NCBI GenBank assembly: GCA_023333565.1
Contig: JAJKFH010002906.1
Span: 124,001 to 188,000 of the forward strand
DNA: 64,000 nucleotides
Direction: 5' to 3'
DNA from: Puffinus mauretanicus
Taxonomy: Eukaryota; Chordata; Aves; Procellariiformes; Procellariidae
Both the position numbers and the translations under genes were made by a program. This document shows positions 23,190 to 34,755 of this stretch, piece after piece (the stretch's first letter is position 1; the number at the start of each line of letters is the position of its first letter). The notes under the pieces are model-generated. The model was not told where the DNA came from. It did no database searches and saw nothing but the letters and a program-made list of their open reading frames with translations.

Positions 23190-23720
23190 CTCCAGTGCTT
23201 ACCTCTTCTGATATATTTATAGATAGCAATCAGATCCCCTTTCAGTCTTCATTTTGCTAAGATAAACAAGCCAAGCTATTCTACTTCACTTATGTTAATA
23301 ACTTTTTCTTTGCACCATTCCCATTTGGGTTCATTTTCTCTGACTAGGTGTTGTCAGGGATGCATTCAGATAAAGCTTCATCAATGCCATAAACCTTGAC
23401 ATTAATACTTCCCTCACTACAAAACTACAGTCTCGTATTTGCCCTGTTTCATGACTTGTCAGACTTGCAATAAACCTGTGATTAAGTACTAGTCTCTAGT
23501 TCTACTCCTTCATCACTTCCAACTAAAATGAGAAAAGAGCAGTTCTATTATTAGCACACATCAAATGCACGAATTTTTTTTGCGTTCATCATATCTCCTA
23601 ACTTTGCATCACCAATGAGCTCTACCAGCACAGTCCCACCCATACCAAGGTCATTAATAAAGATACTAAACTAGGTTCAGACACAGCACTGGTCCATTCT
23701 TTAGAAATATCGTTATCAAG
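23190..23720 (-). mobile_element. Ancient, highly decayed CR1 relic
   Basis: On the minus strand the sequence contains FINDLGMGGTVLVELIGDAK then LGDMMNAKK, matching the CR1 RT motif C region (canonical FINDLGSG...FADDTKLG). Further on, AAGACTGAAAGGGGATCTGA then TTGCTATCTATAAATATAT corresponds to the [14 protein letters not shown] segment. Many stops and indels are present. It is far older than the plus-strand CR1 that begins about 130 bases away and belongs to an old CR1 subfamily. Confidence 0.75.
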
Positions 23721-23849
23721 CTGGCAATAGCCCAACAGCTGCAGTTTATTTTATAGCTTGTCCCTTCTCCACCTTATGTTTTTCCACTCAGCTCTTTTAC
23801 CTGCAACCTAATTATTAGTTTTGCAGATACCTCTGTATCAAATAATCTA

Positions 23850-25140
23850 TATTCAGATCACTGAACAGACCCTCCTGGAAGATATATTGAAACGTATGGA
23901 AGACAGGGAAGTGATTACAGACAGCCAACATGGCTTCACCACGGGCAAATCGTGCCTGACTAATCTAGCGGCCTTCTATGATGGAGTGACTGCATCAGTG
24001 GACAAGGGAAGAGCTATGGATGTCACCTACCTGGACTTCTGTAAGGCCTTTGATATGGTCCCACCCAACATTCTTACCTCTAAATTGGAGAGATAAGTGT
24101 TTGACAGATGGACTACTAGGTGGATAAGGAATTGGCTGGGTGGTCATGTCCAAAGAGTTACACTCAATGCCTCAGTGTCTAAGTGGAAACCAGTAACAAG
24201 TGGTGTCTCTCAAGGATCCGTACTGGGACCAATACTATTCAATGTCTTCATCAATGACATAGTGGGATTGAGTGCACTCTCAGCAAATTTGCAGATGACA
24301 CCAGGCTGAGTGGTGATGTTGATTAGCTTGAGGGAAGGGATGCCATTCAGAGAGACCTTGAGAGGCTTGAAGGGTGGGCCCATGCGAACCTCGAAGTTCC
24401 ACAAGGCCAAGATCCTGCACCTGGGTCAGGGCAATCCCCAATATCAGTACAGACTGGGGGATCAATGGATTGAGAGCAGCCCTGTAGAGAAGGACTTGGG
24501 GATACTGGTGGATGAAAAATTGAACATGAGCCGGCAATGTACACTCGCAGCCCAGAAAGTCAATCGTATCCTGGGCTGCACAAAGAGAAGCGGGGCCAGC
24601 AGGTCTCCCTCTCCACTCCACTCTTATGAAAGACCCCACCGGGAGTATTGTACTGGGACCCCCAGTACAAGAAAGACATGGAACTGTTAGAGTGAGGTCC
24701 AGAGGAGGGCCACAAAAATGGTCAGAGCGCTGGAACACCTCTCCTGTGAAGAAAGGCTAAGACAGTTGGGGTTGTTCAGCCTGGAGAAGAGAAGGCTCCG
24801 GGGAGACCTTATTGTGGCCTTTCAATATATAAAGGGGGCTTACAAGAAAGATGGAGGAAGCCTCTTTACCAGGGCCTGTAGTGACAGGACAAAGGGTAAC
24901 AGAATTAAACTAAAAGAGGGTATATTTAGATTGGACATAAGGAATAAATTTTTTATTATGAGGGTGGTGAGACACTGGGACAGATTGCCCAGAGAAGCTG
25001 TGGATGCCCCATCCCTGGAAGCGTTCAAGGTCAGGTTGAATGGGGCTTTGAGCAACCTGATCTAACAGAAGACGTCCTTGCCCATAGGAGAGAATCTTTA
25101 AAGGTCCCTTCCAACCCAAACCACCCCATGATTCTGTGAA
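23850..25140 (+). mobile_element. CR1 LINE, 5'-truncated, ORF2 broken by stops and frameshifts
   Basis: ORF2 pieces in order are [20 protein letters not shown], motif [15 protein letters not shown], a TAA stop after SKLER (24094-24096), [20 protein letters not shown], motif [21 protein letters not shown], a frameshift through motif C (CAGATGACACCAGGCTGAGT), then [40 protein letters not shown] and, from 24718, a clean C-terminal part with [20 protein letters not shown] and RLPREAVDAPSLEAFKVRLN. The 3' end is CCCCATGATTCTGTGA at 25140. The diverged subfamily differs from the 13.5/20.5-kb pair (FCKAF and WKPVTSG signatures). It is antisense to VAPA. Confidence 0.92.
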
Positions 25141-25751
25141 ATAACGTAATGACATCCAGTAAATCCAGTGGCAAGATCAGACTTTGTTTGGGGGATGTAC
25201 AAAGAAGAGATGAAAAAAAAAGAGACACAGATAGAGGGAGAAGGAGGTCTCAGATCAGACTGGCACATTCTACCCGGGACACTCATACTGCATTTTATTC
25301 CACGTTCCATTTACCTCCATGTCTTTAATTATTCTTTCCTCTAAGGCTTTGCATACTATCAAGGTCAGACCTATTCAAGCATTGAAGTGTCAAATTAAGA
25401 ATTACTCCAAATGAGACCACATTTTGAGAAACACAGGAGGGAAAAATTCTGATGTGACTATCTTTTCAAAATTCAGGCAAACAATTTTTTTTTCTTTTCT
25501 TCCTTATTCATGTTATTAGAAACCAAACACCTAAAGTCCTACACCAGGATAATACCTAGCAAAATATCTTAACTCTCAAGACCTTGTTCATATAGAAATA
25601 AACTGAAAATATTTGTTTTAATTTACATAACCGTGTATTTCTAAATACTTTCAAACCATAAAATGAAATATGACATCTATATTGCCAAATAATTTACAAT
25701 GCAATGAAATAACTGTATACAATACAAAAAAAAACACTAAAAGGCAAGAGG

Positions 25752-25875
25752 AGGCTCTTGGCTAAAGAGGCCAAGATCACCATGCATCAGATAAACTCTT
25801 ACTACCTTTAGGAAGCCTCTTGGCTAAAGAGGCCAAGATCACTATGCATCAGATAAAGTCTTACTACCTTAAGGA
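25752..25875. repeat. 62-bp tandem duplication with embedded hairpin
   Basis: Two adjacent units, 25752-25813 and 25814-25875, differ at only about 4 positions. Each contains a CTCTTGGCTAAAGAGGCC segment. In the second unit GCCTCTT-GGCTA-AAGAGGC forms a perfect 7-bp stem with a 5-base loop. The high identity implies a recent duplication. It is intronic in VAPA and no known repeat family was recognised. Confidence 0.85.
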
Positions 25876-27974
25876 AAACAAAGTTACTAAAATTGTAACT
25901 TGTGTTTCTGCGTTTTTATTTTCAACAATACCACATGAGAAATTATCTTAGTAGGGTCATTTTGCTGTTTTTATTTTTTTTTAAGAAAGTAGCTTATACA
26001 CACTTATCTGGCTCATCTGACAATAAAAGCCTTGTAATTTGACACCTTTCACTCTGGAAAATGTAATACTTATCTAATTAGTCAGTGATTTTTTTTCTAC
26101 TTTACACACAGCAAGTTCCTTCCAGCAGCCTTTTCCAACTTGAATTCATGGCTTGTAAGCTGAGCATGTAATAACCCTTTAATGACTGATGGTCACAAAG
26201 ATCTGGTTAACAAACATCTCCCAAAGACAAAGTTGGTCAGAAAGTAAAACATATTCACAAACCACAGTAAAGCTGAAACAGCAACAATTTATAACACCAC
26301 AATGGGCAGTCAGTGCACTAAATATTCAGACCTATTAACTGATGCATAAAACAGCTCCTCTTGTTCATGATAAGCTTCTACTTTTCAACTTGGCCTTGAA
26401 CAATAGTACAGTGTTCATGTATAATACAGTATTTTTTACAATATTAATAATGATGTATTACAGTGATCTACAACACTTGCTTAGGCTATCAGCAAGCAGA
26501 ATGAGTAGGCACTTTATACTAATTACAACGTAAAGGTGAATCTTTTATACCAATAACTACACTAGAAGTACAAGACTCTGAGGTTTGGATAGTGTTCCTC
26601 TGTTTAGTGAAGATGCAATATTAAGTAAAACAGAGTCCTACAAATTGCAGGTAAAGGACAAAACTTCCAAGTTTCCACTGCTGTATACCTCTATCATCAC
26701 AGGAAAATCTTCCATTATTGAATCTTAAAACAAATGGCAAACTAGATCTGCCAAAATATAATCTAACACCTATAATACGCCTGACTTCACAGATCAATAC
26801 AACTCCTTCTTATTAGTCAGTTTCAAATGCAGTCTAACACCATGGTAAAGATGTATGTATTAACATAATATCCCCTTATAAGCAACACCCAGTTAAAAAA
26901 AAAAATTATCTTCCTTTCCCTTCCTCACACATTCCCACCAATCATTTTGTGTCTCAATTTTCATTAATACCGATCATTTTTAAAAAAAAAAAAAAACCTA
27001 ACAAATATTACATTTGAGCCAGGAAACAATGAATAGAAGTACAGATATATAGGAATAGTAAACAACTCCAGGAATTCTTCTTGGATTTAAAAAAAAAAAA
27101 AAAAAGAAAGAAGTCAAAGACTACTTGTTAAATACTGAGTCATTCTATGGGATGTTCAATCTTAGTCATTACACAATACTCAGCCAGCAAAAATATTAAC
27201 TTAAATGGAATCATTTCAAAGTATCAAAAAGCCATGACTGTGTTAGTAATCACTTGCAACCAGTTTTTCCCCTCTGCACTCCCATTGTTTAGTTTCAAAA
27301 ATGTTCTTGAATGAAGACACCAGAAAATTGACCTCCCAATGGCCTTTTTTTTAACTTATCTTAGAAAACTGGGACATCACAAATTTGCTGGTACTTTGAA
27401 TAGAGCGAAAACAGGCATAAAATTTGACATAATCAAGACACACAAATAAGGCAGCAAGATCATATTTGAGGACTTCAAACCCTGCCTACACTAAAAGATA
27501 TCCTGGGCCAATTCTGGCAACAGACCTTGAAGGCAGGGGATGGATTTAACGTTGAGCTATTTTTACCTTTAAATTCCACCTTCTCGATTTGCAGTAACGC
27601 ATAAGTCTGTGGCTTTCAATGTTACCAATAGCAGTGTAACGATTACAAAATAATCTACAGCAATATTTTTGTATTACTTAAAAGGTCGTCGAAATCTGCA
27701 TTTCAGAATGAGCCATAATACTTAAGTGAAGTGCTCTCTACCTCACCTGGAAAGAGTCATTTGAACAGATTCCAGCTGATAGCTGATTTTATACACTAAC
27801 AATCCTAGATTATGAATCAGATTAATAATCAGAAATTAAGCATCGTGTTAAACTGATCTCTCCCAGTAACTCAAACCATCAAAGGGAAAATTTATTACAC
27901 ACAGACATGCCCAAAAGTTGATTTTAGTCTGCTTACTTGCTGACTTATTTCTAGCCTCGAGGTAATAACACAAC

Positions 27975-28001
27975 AAAAAAAAAAAAAAAAAAAAAAAAAA
28001 A
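27975..28001. repeat. A27 homopolymer
   Basis: An uninterrupted run of 27 A in VAPA intron 1. No retroposed sequence was recognised immediately 5' of it on the plus strand, so it may be a simple microsatellite and not a retroposon tail. Confidence 0.85.
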
Positions 28002-31000
28002 GGGAAAACCATGCCTCATTATTTTGAGACGTTTACAAAGGTAACATAAATGGATTTCACACACTTGTAAGCAAGAACTTCAATAAAGGATATCAATTTA
28101 GAATATTCAGACATTTTTATAATGTCTGACTATTGCTAGTCAGACACCTCTGAATCACATGAAATTCAAATTCTGAACACTGTCTACTAATCTTCCAAGG
28201 CTCATCAAATCAACTAGTGTTGATTTTCAATTAGGTGTTGCAGAAGCATGTCTTATGACTGATTTAAAGATTTGGCGAAGGTTTTTAAAAAAGCACCATC
28301 ATCCAAGACCAGCTTAAATACACACTACTTACAATTGCAAAACTGGCTTCTTTGACTTAACGAAGACCAAGTTTACACAAAAATGCTAGAAATCTCTGAA
28401 CTGAAAACTTCAAGTGCTGCCATTTAGCTACATAACTGTTTTAAAAAATTATTTAAAAAAAATGTATTTACTTACAAGGAACCAATTCCAGATTACCATA
28501 ATCTTCACTGAACTAGAGCTACAGACAGTGATTATATGCATGAGTCACACGAAAAAGACCCCAATAAGAAGCAGAAGATGTTCCACCTTCCAAATTAGTT
28601 GCTTTTAAGTGTCTCATGTTTCAATTCTTCCTATCCAGTCCTAAACAAACCCAAACAATTTCAGATTACAGAAGTTAAACAAAATACATTAGACTAAAAT
28701 ACAGAAGAAAGCTAACCTAGAGGAGTAATATGGCTGAAGACCTGGATACAAGAACCACAAGACAAATCCTCAATGCTCCATATTGAGCCTCTGAAAGCAA
28801 TATTACATATCAACTGCCTCTTAGTTTCATCACTTTTAAGTGTAGTAAGTGTCACATTTGCACAACACTCTGAAAAGTACTTATTTGTTTCATGGTTTTC
28901 CTTAGGTATTCCTGATGGTTCTAGAATCCAAAGAAACCTAGCTATCATAGAAGCAGAGGGAATTAACCATGACCCAAACCGCTATTAATGACTGAAATTT
29001 CTAGGAATGCAAAGTACTATAACACCAGGATTCTAATCTTTTGGTCACCAAGGGAAATATGCAATGTGTTAGCCACCATGGGACATGTTCTTTAGACCTC
29101 TTCCTGAATTGTGTGGAATACAATTAGATGTTTAGACTTAAACTGGATCTCTGTTACATACTCATCAACAGTATTAGGTCAATAATAATAATGGATAATT
29201 GTCCCAATAAAATAACTTTGAATAACCAGCTGCACTAAAAAATATATACTTCTTTTTTAAACAAAGTTGTATGATTTTCCTACACTAAGTTACACTTATT
29301 CTGAGTCATACATTCTCTTACTAACCAATTACTTTTAAAAAGATAACACTCGGAATTCCCTTCCACCAATACTGTTTTCTTCAATGCAGTACTTCAGAAC
29401 TGAATTAGTTTGTGGCCCACAAACCTTTTTAAACACCTCAGAATAATAAGCAGTTAGAAAATATTTATTGAAAGTGCACTCAATACTCTCTCAATAGATA
29501 GCTTGCTCTATAGTATATTGCTGTAATAATACAGTAATAGAGAGTGCTTTCCATGGAGTATTAAGACTGCAGTCTCATTATGCTTTAGATTTTGTTTTTG
29601 CTTAGTCTGCTCTACTGAAATTTTCCTAATATATGCATTAGCCTGAAACCAAAGTTTATGCCTAAAGAATACACATTTCATGCTCTAAGTACATAAACAC
29701 ACAGCACAATAGAGATCAGTGACTGACAATGGCTTCATACAGACAGAATTTCTAATCTAGTATTTATTCCATATTCCCTGTATCAACACTTTGTTTCATA
29801 TCACATAAACATGGCTTACTTCCAGCTTGAAGACAGCTCAACATTTGAAAGCTTCAAATTAGACACAGTAGCTTTTTAATTTTAAAAAAAAAAAATCATG
29901 CATTTTCCTCCAACATGTTCTTGCAATAAGAATACAGTGTATTGAAATCTGAGTGCAGCCAGACCTGGCAGCACTTTAACAACACAAAACAGAAGTGAAA
30001 AAGATAAGTTCCCGCTACGGTTTTGACTCTATGAGTGTGCAATTTAAAAATTTAAAAATTGAAGCTATCAAGAAATTAATATGTGTGATCAGACAGATTT
30101 TGGTTTTTAATTGATTTGATAGATCAATAAAACAAGTGTAGTTTGTAAAAATCTCTTTGATAAATCAGACTTAAGCTTTATTTCTAAAAGCCAGGCCAGC
30201 CAAAGGTATTTTGGGGGAATACAGTGTTCTTCTTGAATACAAACATTAATTTGTTCCAGTTGTCCATTTAAAGATTTTTATAACATCATAAATTCCACTC
30301 TGTCCCTCTAAAACAATGAAAAACGAGTCTACTAAAAATGGAAAATAAAACAGAAACATTTCTAGGATTAGGCAAGTACATGTGCTGACACTAGTCACAA
30401 AATTTAAAATGTAAGTTCAGATAGCATTAACAGCTTTTAAAACAAAATCTAATATTGCTGATTCTAAATCTGAAACGTTCTTAGATTTTGCTCAATGCCC
30501 CTTATGGGTATAAAATATAATCACAGGATACTACTGAAAACTATTATTCTATCACGCTTTTCTTTATGCCCTTACCTTTCAAGGATCACTCATCTCTGGA
30601 AGAGCCTTCCTTTTCACAACTCTCTGATTTATTAGGAGAGAAAACCCCCCACATGATAACAGCACTAACGGACCTATTTTGACAGAAGCATGTCATGCCG
30701 GTCACAGTCATGCGGTCGGCACGCAATACCCGATACACAGAAACTTCCGAAATGCACACATTCCTTTCCTTCATTCCCAAGAAAGGAATGAACTGCCTGT
30801 TTACATAACGAGAACCTGCCTGAAACATGACAACTTGAGGGAAAAAGGGCGGGGAGTCATTTGCCGGGCCAGGCTGCATCGGGGAGAGGGTGCGAGTGCC
30901 TGCCCATCGCCCACTCGCACACCCCTAGAGTGATGGTGCAAAACCGCACCAGCCCCCGCAGGGACACCGGCGGGGGCCAGGGCTTGGGCTCTGACAAGCG

Positions 31001-31477
31001 CCCGCAGCCGGCCCACCGGGGCGCGGGAGAGGGAAAAAGCCAGACGCGAGGGGAGCCTCGTGAAGCCAGTTTGCCCCCTCTGCTCCCCTCCCCGCTCCCT
31101 CGCACGGCGGCAAGGCTTCAATCGCCCACTGCCTCTGCTACATGCTACAGGCAGAAGGAGACCTCACGGAGGGGGACCGGCGGCTACGCAGACCCCCGCG
31201 GCCACAGAAATGACAGGAGAGCGACTCCCCCTCCCCGAGCCCCGCTACTCCAGGGCCGGGCCTCCCGAGAGGAGTGGTGACACGGCAGCGGCCGCGCCGG
31301 CATGTGGGGACACACGCTGGGGTAGGGGGCGGACTGGCGCACCGGCGGGGGCGGGAGGGGGGCGGCCGGCCGCCGAGCGCCGCGCCCGGCAGAGCGGGAG
31401 GCGGGCGGGCACCCGCCGGGGGCCGGGCCGCGGCGCTGCCGGGGCGGCGGACACGCTCTCGAGTCCCCGCGGGATCC

Positions 31478-31489
31478 CAAGATGGCGGC
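31478..31489 (+). promoter_or_regulatory. YY1-type motif CAAGATGGCGGC
   Basis: A perfect match to the extended YY1 consensus, 205 bases inside VAPA intron 1 and on the plus strand. YY1 motifs of this form often sit just downstream of a start site in the direction of transcription, so this one could mark an antisense or divergent transcript start, but no stable plus-strand gene is supported. Confidence 0.5.
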
Positions 31490-31693
31490 GGCCGAGCCCG
31501 TTCACCGGCTCGGCGGCGCCTCCCCACCCCCCGACGGACCCGGGCGGGCAGGACCCGGCACCGCGGCCCGGGGTGGGGGAACTCAGGCGCCCTGGAGGCG
31601 GCCCAGCGCCGATGCGAAACGGTACACCCCGCCGGGCCGGGCCGGGCCGGGCCGTCCCGCCGCCCCCCTCCCCCGCGCTCGGCTCCCCCTCAC

Positions 31694-31769
31694 CTTTGAA
31701 TTTGAGGTCGGTGGGCGGATCGAGCACCAGGATCTGCTCGTGCTTTGCCAGAGCCCCGGCGGCCGCCAT
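31694..31769 (-). CDS. VAPA: VAPA coding exon 1 (start codon, residues 1-25 plus first base of codon 26)
   Basis: VAPA is an ER tail-anchored protein whose cytosolic MSP domain recruits lipid-transfer and tethering proteins that carry FFAT motifs. This exon reads MAAAGALAKHEQILVLDPPT and then DLKFK, closely matching the N-terminus of vertebrate VAPA. VAPB begins MAKVEQVLSLEP, so the paralogue can be excluded. The exon ends in a GTGAGG donor after one base of the next glycine codon, and exon 2 supplies the other two bases. The ATG lies in a purine-rich context inside a CpG island. The frame stays open upstream to about 32231, but that stretch is low-complexity Arg/Pro/Ala-rich and does not resemble the family, so the ATG at 31767-31769 is preferred. 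Confidence 0.96.
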
Positions 31770-32046
31770 CTCGCTCGCTCGCTCCGGCGGGAGGAGGAGT
31801 GAGGGGAGGGAGGAGGAGGAGGGGCGGGCGGGGGAGGCGGAGGCCGGGCGGCGGCGCCGCTCCCTCGCGGCGGGCGGGCGGTGGCTCCGCGCGGCTGCGG
31901 GCGCTGCCGGCGGGGCGCGGGCCGAGGGCGGGCGCTGCCGCCCCGAGCCCCGCTCGCCGCCCTCCCCGCGCGACTGGCTCAACGGCCGGCGGGCAACGCC
32001 ACCCCTCCGCGGGCACGAGGGCGGCGGAGGCGGCGGGGCCCCCTGC

Positions 32047-32056
32047 GCGCATGCGC
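32047..32056. promoter_or_regulatory. NRF1 palindrome GCGCATGCGC
   Basis: An exact NRF1 core palindrome about 280 bases upstream of the VAPA ATG, embedded in further alternating GCGCGC sequence. It is typical of bidirectional housekeeping promoters. Confidence 0.65.
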
Positions 32057-32337
32057 CCGCGCGCAGCTCGCGCCTGGCGGTTTCCCCTCCTCCCGCGGCG
32101 GCGGTTGGAGCGAGACCCCGCGGCCCAGCCCGGCCCGGCCCGGCCCTCACAGCCGCCCGCCGCAGGAGCCGCCGGGGCGCAGGAGCGGAGCAGGGAGAAG
32201 CGGCACCCCCCGCCTCCCCAACCGCACGCACAGCTCGGGCAGAGGCGGCGGGAGCTGCACGCGTGCGCCGCGAATCGCCGGAAGAGGAAGGGCGCCGCTG
32301 GCTCGGCGCTTCGGGCAGCTGCAGTGCCGCTCGGGGA

Positions 32338-32397
32338 ACTACCGCTCCCGGCGTGCCGCGGGGGCGGCGGGGCGCGGGGCGTGCCGGGAGCTGTAGT
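32338..32397. promoter_or_regulatory. Inverted pair of ZNF143/THAP11-like sites
   Basis: ACTACCGCTCCCGGCGTGCC at 32338-32357 (plus) and its near reverse complement GGCGTGCCGGGAGCTGTAGT at 32378-32397, which reads ACTACAGCTCCCGGCACGCC on the minus strand. Both fit the ACTACANNTCCCNGCATGC-type ZNF143 (SBS) motif, the minus-strand copy better. Arms match at 17 of 20 positions with a GC-rich 20-base spacer. They lie about 570-630 bases upstream of the VAPA start codon. Confidence 0.6.
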
Positions 32398-34549
32398 CTT
32401 TGGGGGACGCTGAGGCGGGCTCACCCCCCTCGGGGCTCCTGGGGCTGTGGGGAAGCGCGGCCCTCACGGCTCCAGGGGTGGTTCGGCCGGGCCTTCCCTC
32501 GACGGTGGAGGAAGAAGGGCGAGCCTGGGTGGTGGGTCCCTGAGGGGCAATTGGGAAAGGGAGAGGGGCAAATCGGGCAAATAGTCTCAAACTCCCCATG
32601 GCCGCTGGCGGCTCTGGCTTGGGTCCGGGCTGCTCACGGGTGAGGCTTGAGGCGTCGGAGCCAGCTCCCGGCTGCTCTCGGGTACCCGCGACGGGGCGGC
32701 TTCGGCCCGGCTTAAAGGCAGCTCTGTCACCCTGCCAGGCAGCACCTGGGCACCGAAGTGGATGGGCCTGGCTCTCAACAGGCCTGGAAAATGGCCAAAA
32801 ACTCTCCTCGAGTAGGAAAATTGTCATTAGGTGAAGGCTTAGGAGTATTAACGGGGAGTCGATGTTGAGAGAGATGGAGCTCTTGCAAAACTTGAATGAG
32901 AAATAAGAGCCATTATTTAGTAGTAGGCAGGAACACGGGGTATTTGCCATCTTTCTCACTTGCACTTCTTGCCAGACACACTGTTTTCACGGTAGGCCTT
33001 TTCAAGCGGATGGTACATCTTGGGATATTTGAATACATGGGTGACAACCAAACAAGAAAAAACAGATAGACGGCCAAATCTGTCTGAACCTTGATGATTC
33101 CTATGTCCTAAATCTAATTCTGAAGAATCTGGATATAAGTTTGTATTCAAGCGAGGTTGGAGTACAGGTGATGGAAATGAAGTCAGAAGGATTAACACAT
33201 TTATTTTTACTCTCTTGCAATCTGGTGTAGGTATGCTAAGAACATATATAATAACCCATTTGAAAAATATATCCTGATAAGAAATACATTGAAATGACTT
33301 AAATGCTTTACCTTCAAAATCAGCTCATCATAGAAAGACTTGTGGATCACGTAATTTCTTTGGTGAATACCTCTACCTCAGCCCCAACCATGAAGGAAAA
33401 GTTTTAAGGCCATTCAGCAGGGGAGACCCTCTGAGTAATTTAGGTTCAGGCTCTGCCTTGGCTCCTTGCTTCACCCTCCATTTTGACTGCGTGCCTCTCC
33501 TCCAGGCCTGCCACTGTCATGCCTGCCTACTTCAGCACTTTTCTCCATGCCTCTCTTGCTGACAGCAAATACCCATGTGACTTTTAATACCATCAATGAC
33601 TGAAGAAGAAATATATGAGAAGTGCTGTAGAGAAGTACTTCAGAGCAGTTTTACCTGATTGGAATTGGCTTCAATAGCTGGAGTGGCATATATGTGAAAA
33701 TGTTGCTAGAGGTCTGCAGCTATTCTGGCTGCCGTTTTCCTGCTACAGACTTATTTTATGATGCGCATAAAACAGCATCTTAAATTACATCCTTTATTTA
33801 CAGTGCAATATTTAAAGTTATTGTCTGGTGGTCTGCTGGGCTTTGTTAGCAAAACCAATATTCCACTCTGTTTATGCATTCTTACCCTTGGGATCTGGAA
33901 GATAAACTGGAAGATAGTTTTTTTCTGTCTTAGGGTATGTTTTTTCTTCTTCTGTTAACATGGACACTTAGTCTATTACCTCCACTCTTTCTCTGTTTCT
34001 GTTCATGAATCCACCAAAGATTAAGCCACGGTGTACGCTTCTCAGAAACAATAATTCAGCTCCAGAATTACCTAGTGATTATGTACCAGAAGAACTTCTG
34101 GGTCTTGGCTTGCAAAGAATCAAGACATAGCGAACTGCTGCAAAATACCACAACTAAATGCCACAAAAGGTTCTGTCTTTTCTGCTTTTAATGGGGTTAA
34201 AAAATAACAGTAAAGAGTACAAATTCAAAAGAAGCTTCCTCTGTGCAGATTTAGAAGACAGAAATACCTCTGTTTTCTAATTCTTTTATTCATCTCTTTT
34301 ATAAGAAAATCCAAGGTGAACCAGAAGTTAAGATCCTTCCTTAATATGACAACAGGTCTTACAGGTTTTCCCATGCATGGTTTTCAGTGCAAACACCTTG
34401 TTAGACATGGTTGCGCGATAGATATACCTGACATCAGGGGATGTGCATGGGTTGGGGAAGGACTGGGTTAATCCTTATCACCAGCATATCGAGAGGCAGT
34501 GAATGAAGACAGGGCACAGCCACAAGTACGCTGTGACTCACAGAAGGAG

Positions 34550-34755
34550 CACCACAGCATCGCTGAGGCTGGAGGGGACCCCAGGAGGGACGCAGTTCAA
34601 TTTCCAACTCAAAGCAGGGTCAAAGCTGAATTCAGGCCAGGTCACTCAGGGCTTTGTCTTGTGGGGTCGTTAAAACCTCCGAGGACAGAGATTTCACGGT
34701 CTCCCCGGGGCAGCCCGGCTCACAGTGCTCGCCTGTCCAGCTTCAATCTGCTCGT
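34550..34755 (-). mobile_element. CR1 LINE 3' fragment
   Basis: In plus orientation the text CATCGCTGAGGCTGGAGGGG and ACCCCAGGAGGGACGCAGTT is the reverse complement of a CR1 3' UTR, and CTCCCCGGGGCAGCCCGGCT further on matches the complement of the W.RLPREV-type coding end. It is a diverged copy with approximate boundaries. Confidence 0.6.

Larger units (their letters stand above)
10582..31693 (-). other. VAPA: VAPA intron 1 (21 kb), main repeat reservoir of the window
   Basis: The long first intron between the CpG-island exon 1 and the first MSP-core exon. It contains CR1 copies at 13486-14886, 17133-18060, 20537-21573 and 23850-25140, an ancient CR1 relic at about 23190-23720, a solo ERVL-type LTR at 18576-19154 and a 62-bp tandem duplication at 25752-25875. 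The parts 10582-13480, 14890-17130, 21575-23190 and 25880-30800 show no recognisable gene or repeat beyond poly(A) runs. The proximal part (30840-31693) belongs to the CpG island. Confidence 0.85.
30840..32720. promoter_or_regulatory. VAPA: CpG-island promoter of VAPA
   Basis: GC content and CpG density rise sharply at about 30840 and fall after about 32720, in strong contrast with the AT-rich flanks. The island covers VAPA exon 1, the start of intron 1 and about 950 bases upstream. There is no TATA box near the start codon. GC-box-like GGGGCGG stretches, a YY1-type site, an NRF1 palindrome and two ZNF143-like sites are present, which fits a TATA-less housekeeping promoter. Long open frames on both strands here are a consequence of GC richness. 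The transcription start cannot be fixed from sequence alone. Confidence 0.9.

Noticed and set aside
31482..31802. Plus-strand frame starting ATGGCGGCGGCCGAG at a YY1 motif
   Set aside because: The start context is attractive, but the frame runs antisense through VAPA exon 1, has no recognisable domain and shows no splice or homology support.
31060..32643. A 527-codon plus-strand open frame and several other long frames on both strands
   Set aside because: They lie in the CpG island, are low-complexity Arg/Pro/Gly/Ala-rich and cross VAPA exon 1 antisense. Absence of stops follows from GC richness.
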